NCBI RefSeq assembly: GCF_002002905.1
Contig: NZ_CP019509.1
Location: forward strand, 3,343,001 to 3,407,000
Reading direction: 5' to 3'
From: Aquaspirillum sp. LM1
GTDB lineage: Bacteria > Pseudomonadota > Gammaproteobacteria > Burkholderiales > Aquaspirillaceae
DNA length: 64,000 bases
The notes under the pieces are model-generated. The model made no database searches and was not told the origin of the DNA. It saw only the letters and a list, made by a program, of their open reading frames with translations. Of this stretch, positions 17,190 to 25,800 are shown piece after piece. Made by a program: the position numbers and the translations under genes. The stretch's first letter is position 1. Each line of letters opens with the position of its first letter.

Positions 17190-17828
17190 TCAGCGGGTGA
17201 GCGTGGCCGCGAAGGCGTCGATCACCGGGCGGATGGCGGCGTGCTTGAGCTTGAGCGCCGCCTGGTTGACGATCAGTTGCGAGCTGATGTCGAGAATATG
17301 CTCGACCGGGGTCAGGTTATTGGCTTTCAGCGTGCCACCGGTAGACACCAGATCGACAATCGCATCGGCCAGCCCCACCAGCGGGGCCAGCTCCATCGAG
17401 CCATACAGCTTGATCACGTCCACATGCACGCCCTTGGCGGCAAAGTGTTCGCGGGCAATATTCGGGTACTTGGTGGCCACCGACAGGCGCGCGCCATGCT
17501 GCACGGCGGCGGCGTAGTCAAAGCCATTGGGCGCAGCCACCATCATCTTGCAGCAGGCAATGTTCAGGTCCAGCGGCTGATAGAGGCCAGCACCGCCATG
17601 CTCGATCAGCACATCGCGCCCGGCAATGCCCAGGTCGGCTGCGCCGTGTTGCACATAGGTGGGGACATCGGTGGCGCGCACAATCACCAGCCGGACGTCG
17701 GGCTGGTTGGTGGCCAGAATCAGCTTGCGGGAGGATTCCGGGTCTTCGGCGGGGATGATGCCAGCCGCAGCCAGAAGCGGCAGCGTTTCATCAAAGATCC
17801 GCCCCTTGGAGAGGGCAATGGTGAGCAT
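17190..17828 (-). CDS. hisG: ATP phosphoribosyltransferase catalytic subunit, short form
   Basis: A 212-residue HisG of the short class. It catalyses the first and rate-limiting step of histidine synthesis, joining ATP and PRPP. Seen: [13 protein letters not shown] at the N terminus, [12 protein letters not shown], and the PRPP-loop-like [23 protein letters not shown]. The long form's C-terminal regulatory domain is absent, so activity and histidine feedback require a HisZ partner, which is not in this window. It is the first gene of the minus-strand his cluster; its promoter must lie in the AT-rich region to the right. Confidence 0.96.
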   Translation of the reverse strand: MLTIALSKGRIFDETLPLLAAAGIIPAEDPESSRKLILATNQPDVRLVIVRATDVPTYVQHGAADLGIAGRDVLIEHGGAGLYQPLDLNIACCKMMVAAPNGFDYAAAVQHGARLSVATKYPNIAREHFAAKGVHVDVIKLYGSMELAPLVGLADAIVDLVSTGGTLKANNLTPVEHILDISSQLIVNQAALKLKHAAIRPVIDAFAATLTR

Positions 17829-17971
17829 GCGGGCAGCGCCGTATCAAGCAAAACCCCGATTTTAGCGGGATCAGGCCGAAATGGACAGGCCGGATGCCGC
17901 GCCCAGGGCGTTTCGGGGCGGGCGCAGGCCGGCACCCTGCCGCGTGTGCCGCAGCCAGTGCCTTGGGGAAG

Positions 17972-18070
17972 CACTGATTTATTCAGAAAAATCGTGTTTG
18001 CCAAAAGCAAAACCCAGCAAAATCAACACCCTGGATTCCCGCCTTTGTGGGAATGACGATTTTTTCAGCG
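17972..18070. repeat. 99-bp direct repeat, copy A
   Basis: Aligns without gaps to the segment at 18460-18558 with about 80 percent identity by eye. Shared landmarks are ATTCAGAAAAA, AGCAAAATCAACA and TTTTTTCAGCG. It includes a GGGAAT-bounded hairpin followed by six T residues that could act as a terminator. Confidence 0.8.
18035..18054. repeat. dRS3-like repeat
   Basis: Exactly ATTCCC-N8-GGGAAT, the form of the neisserial dRS3 repeat, followed by GACG. In Neisseria such sites occur in arrays and serve as targets for filamentous phage insertion. Here it sits within the 99-bp repeat copy A. Confidence 0.7.
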
Positions 18071-18459
18071 TTTCCTCAGCAAAGTATTCTCTCGGTGCAT
18101 TTGGCACGACCCTCAATCAATATGCCAAAGCATAATTCTGACAACATCCCCTCAAAAACAAGCATCCACACCATCATCACGCTTCTTGCCGCATTGCGCC
18201 AAAACAAGCAGCCAGCATATGCTCGGATCACATAATTAAAAAGCATAATTCTGACAACCAACCCGGCTTAATCTCGATCAGACAAGGAAAAGCCCGACGC
18301 ACAAAACCATTTTATTTGTAGGGATACTTCGATCCTGCTACCCTGCCAGCGCCGGATAACCATGTATTTGTATCGCAAAGCAATTTTATTTCATCCTGAG
18401 CGCGGTATAATTCGGCTAATATTCAGAACAATCATCTTCCGCCACGCCTGCCAAGGATA

Positions 18460-18558
18460 CGCTGATTCATTCAGAAAAACCGTGTTCGCCAAAATTAAAA
18501 CATAGCAAAATCAACATCCTGGCCTCCCACCCTCGCGGGAATGGTGGTTTTTTCAGCG
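18460..18558. repeat. 99-bp direct repeat, copy B
   Basis: Second copy of the 99-bp repeat. Its dRS3-like core is degenerate (CTCCC instead of ATTCCC on the left arm), suggesting it is older or was not under the same constraint. It ends about 40 bases before the beta-barrel gene start. Confidence 0.8.
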
Positions 18559-18601
18559 TCCCCCTAAATTCACGCCCGCTAAATTGTTGAGGAGCTTCAA
18601 A

Positions 18602-19996
18602 TTGGCCCATTTGCCAAACCAACTGCGTTTCCCGCCAGGGCATTGGACCAGGGGGGCGGTGTTGTTGTGCGTCAGCAGTCTGGCCATGGCGCAGGAAGTG
18701 CCAGGTATTCCCGCGCTGGACCGCCAGGTGGATGAAGCGTTTCGTCAGGTGCTGAAAACCCCGGCCAACCATGAAATCGGCCTGCAATACGCCCGGCTGC
18801 TGATTGCCGCCGGCAATTACGAAGGCGGCGTGGCCGCGCTGGAGCGTCTGCTGCTGAACGCCGACCCGCAGCCGGCCATCCGGGTGGAGCTGGCGGTGCT
18901 GTACTACCGGCTGGGCTCATACCAGATGTCGGAAAGCCTGTTGCGTCAGGCACTGGACGACGCCCGGCTGGCCAGCGAACAGCGCACGATGGCGCAAACC
19001 CTGCTGCGCGATGTCAGCGCCCGCAATCAGCCCTCGCAGCTGACCGGGGTGGTGATGCTCGGCGTGCGCCGGCAAAGCAACCCCAGCGCACGCAGTGACG
19101 CCGCGCAGGTATACGCCGCCGGCAGCCTGACGCCGCTGGCCGAAGGGATCAAGCCCAAGGCTGACACCGATGTGCAGCTGACCGCCCGGCTGGACCACCG
19201 CTACGACCTGGGCTGGCAGAACGAAGCCGCGCTGGTCAGCTCGCTGGTGGGGCAGATCACCGACTACCAGTCATCCACTGGCCGGCAACTGCGCGCCAAT
19301 CAGGAAGACCCTTACGATCTGGCCTTTGGCGAGCTGACCACCGGGGTGCGCTTCAAGCCGGCAGCCATTGCCCTGCCTGGCCTGCGCGTGCGCCCCTACC
19401 TGATTCTGGCCGAGCTGGCCGCGCAAGGGCATCGCTACCTGAGCAACCGTGGGCTGGGGCTGGACGCAGACTACCAGATTGACGAAAAAACCCTGGCCAG
19501 CGCCACGTATGAATATCGTCGCACCCACTACGCCAACCGGGTGGATGTGCCCGCCGCCGAGCAGCTGAGCGGCCCGGACAACCATCTGCGTCTGCAACTG
19601 AGCCGGGAAATCGCCCCTGGCCACCTGCTCAGCGCCGAACTGGGCTTGCGCCATCACCAGACTGGCCGGGCCTACTATGATTACAACGGCCAGGAGCTGC
19701 GCATCACCTATTCCACCAGCTACGCCAGCCCGCTGTCCGGCGTGGCCGGCGGCTACTGGAGCAACGCACTGTGGGCCGGGGCTGGGCAACGCAAGTATGG
19801 CGCGGCGGATCCGGACATCCACGCGGGCGTGTCGCGCAAGGACAATGACTGGCGCGTGGGGGCCAGCCTGTCGGTGCCGATCAGCAGCAGCTGGTCGGTG
19901 CTGATGCAGCTGGAACACGTCAAAACCCATTCCAACCTGGCCAACTACCAGGCCAAGAACACCTCGCTGATGGGCGCGGTGGCTTACCGTTTCTGA
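18602..19996 (+). CDS. TPR-containing outer membrane beta-barrel protein (SLAM/DUF560-like)
   Basis: A 464-residue exported protein. I start at TTG because GAGGAG lies eight bases upstream and a signal peptide ending near SSLAMAQE follows. Residues about 40-140 look like TPR helices (AALERLLLNADPQ, ELAVLYYRLGSY). From about 150 to the end alternating strands form a probable barrel closing in AVAYRF, a typical C-terminal outer membrane signature. This architecture matches surface lipoprotein assembly modulators of Neisseria and their relatives, which move cargo to the cell surface. No lipoprotein cargo is adjacent; the next gene encodes a FecR-domain protein. A role in export of the FecR-like protein or a glycosylated product is inference. 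Confidence 0.8.
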   Translation: MAHLPNQLRFPPGHWTRGAVLLCVSSLAMAQEVPGIPALDRQVDEAFRQVLKTPANHEIGLQYARLLIAAGNYEGGVAALERLLLNADPQPAIRVELAVLYYRLGSYQMSESLLRQALDDARLASEQRTMAQTLLRDVSARNQPSQLTGVVMLGVRRQSNPSARSDAAQVYAAGSLTPLAEGIKPKADTDVQLTARLDHRYDLGWQNEAALVSSLVGQITDYQSSTGRQLRANQEDPYDLAFGELTTGVRFKPAAIALPGLRVRPYLILAELAAQGHRYLSNRGLGLDADYQIDEKTLASATYEYRRTHYANRVDVPAAEQLSGPDNHLRLQLSREIAPGHLLSAELGLRHHQTGRAYYDYNGQELRITYSTSYASPLSGVAGGYWSNALWAGAGQRKYGAADPDIHAGVSRKDNDWRVGASLSVPISSSWSVLMQLEHVKTHSNLANYQAKNTSLMGAVAYRF

Positions 19997-20057
19997 ATCG
20001 ACCCCATATGCCTTTTTACCTGACGCAATCCGGCGCTGATCGCCCAAGGAGTTTGCC

Positions 20058-20894
20058 ATGAGCCCACCCTTTTACCGCGACTGGTGGCTCGCCGCCGCGC
20101 TGACCAGCACTGCGCTGCCGGTGGGCATTGCCCAGGCAGCGGACATTCCGGCACCCGTGGGCGTGGTCACCGCGCTCAGCCCGAGCAGCACGCCCGCCGA
20201 TGGCGGCAATACCCTGCACGTGGGCAGCGACATCACCCCGGGCATGCGTCTGCACACCCAGAGTGATAGTCCGCTGCATGTGCTGTTTCTGGATCAATCG
20301 GCGCTGACGCTGGGCCCGGATTCGGAACTGACCATCGATGAATTCAGCTACGACGCCGACGCCCGGCAAGGGCAGATTCGCCTGGGGCTGAACAAAGGCT
20401 CGTTGCGGATTGTCGGCGGCCATATCAGCAAAAATAACGCGGCAGTGATCACCACGCCGGATGCCACGGTGGAAGTGCTGGGCGGCATCACCCTGGTGTC
20501 GGTGTCCGGCGGCGGCACCCAGTCTACTTTCCTGTTTGGCCAGCAAATGCGGGTGAGCAATGGCAGTGGCTCGCAAACCGTCACCCGGCCAGGTTTTTCG
20601 GTGCGCAGCAACAGCAATGGCCCGTCTGCGCCCACCCGGATGGAACCCCAGCAGCTGACCAACCAGCTGACCCAGCTGGAGCGGACCCAGGCCCGTCCCA
20701 ACCAGCCGCCACCACCACCCACCCCGCCGCAACCGCTGGTCAGCCTCAGCGACCGGCCCGGCAGCCCCAACCTGCCCGAGCAGCAGCTGGCACCAGACCG
20801 CGTGCGCACCAATACCGACAGCACGCAGCAGGCCAACCCCACCCTGGTGCTGAACACGCTGCTCAACAGCAATTCCAGCACCATTCAATCCTGA
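20058..20894 (+). CDS. Exported FecR-domain protein
   Basis: A 278-residue protein with a signal peptide (cleavage near AQAADIP) and a FecR-type domain at about residues 45-150. The latter is recognised by the pattern of a sugar/adhesin-associated FecR: DQSALTLGPDSELTIDEFSY and GQIRLGLNKGSLRIVGGHI. The last 90 residues are rich in Pro, Gln and Asn (PNQPPPPPTPPQP), probably unstructured. FecR domains of this kind, without a membrane anchor or sigma partner, are commonly found next to TPR-barrel proteins and large surface proteins. It has AAGGAG seven bases before its ATG and lies 60 bases after the barrel gene. The exact role is unknown. Confidence 0.82.
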   Translation: MSPPFYRDWWLAAALTSTALPVGIAQAADIPAPVGVVTALSPSSTPADGGNTLHVGSDITPGMRLHTQSDSPLHVLFLDQSALTLGPDSELTIDEFSYDADARQGQIRLGLNKGSLRIVGGHISKNNAAVITTPDATVEVLGGITLVSVSGGGTQSTFLFGQQMRVSNGSGSQTVTRPGFSVRSNSNGPSAPTRMEPQQLTNQLTQLERTQARPNQPPPPPTPPQPLVSLSDRPGSPNLPEQQLAPDRVRTNTDSTQQANPTLVLNTLLNSNSSTIQS

Positions 20895-20950
20895 TGGCCA
20901 GCGGGCAGACACTCCGCTGACGATCGTTTTTCCCAGCCAGGCAGGCGAGC

Positions 20951-21979
20951 ATGCGTGTTCTTTTTGTGTCCAACTACCCTCACCTGCCTGACATTCACGG
21001 CGGCTTGCAAACCACCACCCACGACCTGTGCCTGGCAATTCAGGCCATGGGCGGCCATGCCGCCGTGCTGTGTGGCCAGCCCAACGCCAGCGCCACACCC
21101 CTGAGTCAGGACAGCCAACTGGGCTATCGGGTGATGCGCGCGCACCACCCAGAAACCGCGCTGGCCGAGGCAGCGGCAAGCTGGCACGCCGAGGTGATAG
21201 TGGTGCAAACCGGAACCAGCCTGCTGCCGATGGTGATTCGCAGCCTGGCCACCGGCCTGCCCACGGCGGTGTACCTGCACAATGTGGAAACCCACCAGCT
21301 GGCCGGCACGCTGACCCCCGATCCCTCGCTACGCTACTTTGCCAATTCCGACTTTACCGCCCAACGCTGGCGGGCGCTCAGCGGCATCGACTGCTGCGTG
21401 ATTCCACCGATTGTCGACCCCGAACGCTATCTGGTAGCGCACACTGGCGAGCAGGTGCTGTTTATCAATCCAACGCCAATCAAGGGGGTGGAAATCCTGT
21501 TTGCCCTGGCCGCCGCCTGCCCGGAGCTGCCGTTTCTGGTGTACGAAAGCTGGCATCTGGCCCCGGCCTGGCGTGAGCATTGCCTGGTGCGCGCCCAGGA
21601 GCTGGGCAATATCCACTGGTGTGCGCCCACGCTGGACATGCGTGAAGCGTATGCCCAGGCCAAGGTGCTGCTGATGCCGTCGATCTGGGAAGAATCGTTT
21701 GGCCGCACGGTGATCGAGGCCCAGCTCAATGGCCTGCCGGTGCTGGCCAGCCACCGGGGCGCGCTGCCGGCGCTGGTGGGCGAGAGCGGCATCACGCTGG
21801 ACCCGCACGCGCCCATGGCCCACTGGGCGCAAGCACTGCGCCAACTGTACGCCACCGCCCCCGACTACCACCACACCGCCCGCCAACGCGGCATGCGCCA
21901 CGCCGCATCCACCCCGCTGGTGGTGGGCCGGCTGCTGACCGAACTGGCGCTGCACGCCGCTGCGCGCGCGCCGCACTGA
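20951..21979 (+). CDS. GT4-family glycosyltransferase
   Basis: A 342-residue GT-B glycosyltransferase. The N-terminal domain starts MRVLFVSNYPHLPDIHGG, the usual family-4 opening. The C-terminal donor-binding part has LLMPSIWEESFGRTVIEAQLNGLPVLAS, with the E-x7-E pair that binds the nucleotide sugar. It is cytoplasmic and adds one sugar to a glycan or lipid-linked acceptor; donor and acceptor cannot be predicted. It follows the FecR gene closely and leads a run of glycan-related genes on the same strand. Confidence 0.9.
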   Translation: MRVLFVSNYPHLPDIHGGLQTTTHDLCLAIQAMGGHAAVLCGQPNASATPLSQDSQLGYRVMRAHHPETALAEAAASWHAEVIVVQTGTSLLPMVIRSLATGLPTAVYLHNVETHQLAGTLTPDPSLRYFANSDFTAQRWRALSGIDCCVIPPIVDPERYLVAHTGEQVLFINPTPIKGVEILFALAAACPELPFLVYESWHLAPAWREHCLVRAQELGNIHWCAPTLDMREAYAQAKVLLMPSIWEESFGRTVIEAQLNGLPVLASHRGALPALVGESGITLDPHAPMAHWAQALRQLYATAPDYHHTARQRGMRHAASTPLVVGRLLTELALHAAARAPH

Positions 21980-22025
21980 GCCGCCGACGCCCCATTTACC
22001 GCTGACTTAACAAGGATGATTACCG

Positions 22026-22808
22026 ATGCCTGCCCAAGCGCACACCCAGCCGTTATTTGCCACGTATCCCCGGCCTGCGCGCCAGGACTGCAGTTTTTAT
22101 CACTCGTTTGACCTGGCTGAAGGCGAGGTCATCGGTCAGTGGGATTTGCGCCAGCATGCCGCCCAATACCTGGGTGGAGTGAGCCTGGATCAGCGCTCGG
22201 TGCTGGAAGTGGGGCCGGCCAGTGGTTTTCTGTCGTTTTACATGGAAAGCCAGGGCGCTCGCGTCACCTGCGTGGAACCGCCGCTGTCCTACCTGTGGGA
22301 TGCCGTGCCGTTCGAGGGCTACGACTTTGCCGCCTGGCGGCGTGAATTCACCGCCGAAATCCAGAAGGTGCGCAATTCGTTCTGGTATGTCCACCACGAA
22401 AAACACTCGCACGTGCGGCTGCTGGAAACCGACCCAAACCAGATTCCGGCTGAAGCCGGGCAGTTTGACATCGGCCTGCTGGCCTCAGTGCTGCTGCACT
22501 GCCGCCGCCCGTTCGACCTGCTGGAAAGCGTGGCCAGGCGCACCGAACGCACGATGATCATCACCGAAGTATGGAACCCGACGCTGGGCGACGGGCCAGT
22601 GTGCATGCTGCTGCCGCATCAAGGCATGAAACAGGTGCACACCTGGTGGCATTTCACCCCGCAGTTTTTCATTTCGGCGCTGGGCATTCTGGGCTTTACC
22701 GACGCGCGGGTGAGCTTTCACACCCAGGGCCAGCCGGCAGAAGGCCGCGAAGTCACCCTGTTCACCGTGGTGTGTGAACGCCCCTTGTCAACTTCCCCCC
22801 AGCGCTGA
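22026..22808 (+). CDS. SAM-dependent methyltransferase (class I)
   Basis: A 260-residue cytoplasmic protein with a Rossmann-type SAM-binding motif, VLEVGPASGFLSFYMESQGA (about residues 60-79), and a following acidic position in VTCVEPP. The middle segment FDIGLLASVLLHCRRPFDLLES is the usual motif IV/post-IV region. The acceptor is unknown; in this setting O-methylation of a sugar is plausible. The stop is two bases before the start of the giant glycosyltransferase, so the two are translated together. Confidence 0.85.
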   Translation: MPAQAHTQPLFATYPRPARQDCSFYHSFDLAEGEVIGQWDLRQHAAQYLGGVSLDQRSVLEVGPASGFLSFYMESQGARVTCVEPPLSYLWDAVPFEGYDFAAWRREFTAEIQKVRNSFWYVHHEKHSHVRLLETDPNQIPAEAGQFDIGLLASVLLHCRRPFDLLESVARRTERTMIITEVWNPTLGDGPVCMLLPHQGMKQVHTWWHFTPQFFISALGILGFTDARVSFHTQGQPAEGREVTLFTVVCERPLSTSPQR

Positions 22809-22810
22809 CC

Positions 22811-25800
22811 ATGCACGCACCGAATCCTCTCGACCCCCTGCTTGAACACGCCTGGCAATGCAGTGCGGCTGGCGATGTCGCCAGCGCGCTGCAACTGGCG
22901 CAACAAGCCTACGCCCAGGATCCAGGCCACGCCCCTGCCGCCACGGCGCTGGGCTATTTTCTGCTGCATGCCGGCCAGCATGAGGCAGCCCACGCGGTGC
23001 TGGAACCTGCGGCCCGACAGTGGCCCCAGTCGGCCACCCTGCAGTGGTATGCCGGGCTGGCCCAACGCCAGCTGGGCCACGCCGAATCGGCCATCACACT
23101 GCTGCGCTGGGCCTGCACCCTCGACCCCAGCTTGCACGACGCCGCCTTTACCCTGGCCTGGGCGCTGCACGACCATGGCGAACAGGAAGAAGCGCTGTAC
23201 TGGGCCCACCATGCGCTGGCCGCCCAGCGCAGCGCGCCGCGCCTGCTGCAAACCGGCTGGCTGCTGCAACGCACCGGACAGCATGCCGCCGCCGTCGAAC
23301 ACTATCAGCACGCCATGGCCGGCTATCGCGCCGATGCCGCTGAACAGCGCCAGCTGCACCTGCAACTGGCCGAGTGCCAGCTGCTGCTGGGACACAGCAC
23401 GCAGGCCGGGGACACCCTGGAAGCCGGTCTGCGCCGCTTTCCGGACGACCCCGGCCTGCTCACCACCCTGGCGCATCTGCAGTGGCAGCGCGGCGACCGG
23501 CTGGCGGCGATTGCCCTTGCCCGGCAACTGACCGAGCTCGACCCGGAACGGGTGGCCAGCTGGCACCTGCTGGGCGCGTTCCTGCAGGATTCCGGCGACT
23601 GGCTGGCAGCCGACCCCTGCTTTGACCAGGTGCAGCGACGCGACCTCAGCCAGAGCGATGCGCTGTTCCGCCGCGCGCAGATTCAGGCGCGCGCCGGCAG
23701 GCCGATCGACGCGCAATGGCTGCTGCAACAGGTGCTGCACCATCAGCCCGACGCCCAGCCAGCGCAAACGCTGATGGCGCAGGTGCTGCTGGACATGCGC
23801 CAGGCCGACGAGGCGCGCCGCTTGCTGCTGCGCTGGCTGCGCGCCGCCCCCCGCCACAGCGAACGCTGGCGTTTGCTGGCCATCGCGCACCAGCAGCGCG
23901 GTCGCCCGGCGCTGGCGCGCCGCGCCCTGCAGCGCGCCCTGCGCCTGGATCCCGACAATATCGAAGCCCTGCGCCTGCTGGCCTGGGTGGCGCTGGCGCA
24001 ACACGACCGCCCGGCGGCAGTCCACGCCGCCAACCAGCTGCTGGCCCGCCGGCCTGACGATGTCAGCACGCAGATTCAGGCGGCGTTTGTCCATGCCATG
24101 GCCGGCGACCGCGCACTGGCGGCGCGCTGCGCCGAACAGGCGGTGGCCCATGCGCCAGACAACGCCGAAGCCTGGCGCGCGCTGTCGCAGGTGCGCTACC
24201 AGCAGCAACGGCTGCATGAAGCAGAAGCAGCCATTGAAATCGCCCTGCAACTGGCCCCCGACCGGCTGGACAGCCTGCGCCAGCTGGGCTGGATTCTGAT
24301 TGCCCGGCAACGGCTGGGGCATGCCGAACTGGCATTCCTGCGCGTGCAGGCGCTGACCCCGGACGACCCGGTGGCGCTGCTCGAACTGGCCGAAGTGCGG
24401 CTGCGCGCCGGCCTGTTTGCTGCCGGACTGGCCAGCATCCACGCCCTGAAGGCGCTCGGCCCGCTGTCTGCGCCAGCCCAACTGACCCAGGCGCGGCTGC
24501 TGATCGAAGGCGGCCAGGCGCTGCAGCAAGCCCAATGGCACGCCGACGCATTGGCCATCTGTCGCCGCCTGCTGGCCGACCCGGCCCGACTGGGCGACGC
24601 CGCCGAGCTGCTGGCACGCCTGCGCGGGCTGGGGGTGGAAGCCGCCCGGCCACTGTGCGCCATGCTGCCGCACTCGCTGTGGCGACTGAGCTGCCAGCAG
24701 GCGCTGAACACCGCCATCACCCGCCATGGCCACCGCTACCTCAGCCAGTTGGCCAAGCTGGCGCGCGAAGCATTTCCCGACCAGCCATGGCTGGCGCTGG
24801 CAGCGCTATACCAGGATTCACTGTCGGCACACAGCACGCCCGAACAGCTGGCCTGGACGGCGCGCAATGCCTTTCGCCTGCTGAAACTGCACAGCGGGCT
24901 GTCGCCGGCGTGGGGCAGGCGCCGCCCACGCGCCCACGCCAGCCGCCTGCGCATTGCCTATGTGGCCAGCCAGCAGCATGAGCGGCTGCTGCAACGGGTG
25001 CTGGCCAGCCACGACCCGACGCAGGTTGAGGTGTTTGTGTTCACCTCGCTGCGTCTGTCCGGTCTGCCAGCGCATCTTCATTGCCAGCCGCTGGATCTGG
25101 ACCAGCTGGAGGCCGCTTGCGCCGCCAACCAGATTGACGTGCTGATCGACGCGGGCGGTCTGCAACCGTTTGAAGGCCAGTACGCCCTGCTTGAGCGCTA
25201 CGCCAGACGGCTGGCTCCGGTGCAGGTGGGCTGGCTGGGCAGCTGGGGCAGCGCCGGCGGTCTGTTTGACGCGCTGCTCACTGACCGGACTGGCGTGCCG
25301 CTGGCCGATGAAGCCCACTACGAAGAAGCCATCTGGACGCTGGACGGCGGCCAGTGGAGCTGGGACCCGCCGCTGCACGCGCCCACCCCGCAGCCGTCCC
25401 CGGCAGCCACCTATGGCTGGGTAACCTTTGGCGTCACCGCCCGTGGCTTGCGCCTGAACGACGACAGCCTGCGCGCCTGGGCGGCGATTGTGGCGGCCAT
25501 GCCCTTGTCGCGGCTGCGTTTTATCGGCGCGGTCAGCCTGGACTGGCCACAACGGGCAGAGATTCTGGCCACCCTGCAGCGCCACGGCGTGGCTGCCGAA
25601 CGGGTGACGTTTGACCCACCCGGCGACTATGCCAGCTGGCTGGCCTGGTTCCAGCAGGTGGACATCGTGCTGGACAGTTTTCCTGGCAATGGCGGGCTGA
25701 GCCTGCTGGATGCGCTATGGATGGGGGTGCCGGTGGTCAGCCGCAGCGGGCGCTGGCTGGGGGCGCGCCAGGGCGCGTCGATCCTGCACAGCCTGGGGCA

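Larger units (their letters stand above)
17829..18601. other. Repeat-rich intergenic region between hisG and the surface locus
   Basis: About 770 bases, clearly poorer in GC than its surroundings, with no credible gene. It holds two direct copies of a 99-bp repeat, a dRS3-like element inside the first, and a 19-bp direct repeat (AAAGCATAATTCTGACAAC at 18127-18145 and 18240-18258). Promoters for hisG (leftward) and the beta-barrel gene (rightward) should lie here. Confidence 0.6.

Noticed and set aside
22718-24733. 671-codon minus-strand frame opposite the giant glycosyltransferase
   Set aside because: Gln/Gly/Arg-rich shadow of the TPR region; the plus-strand protein explains the sequence.
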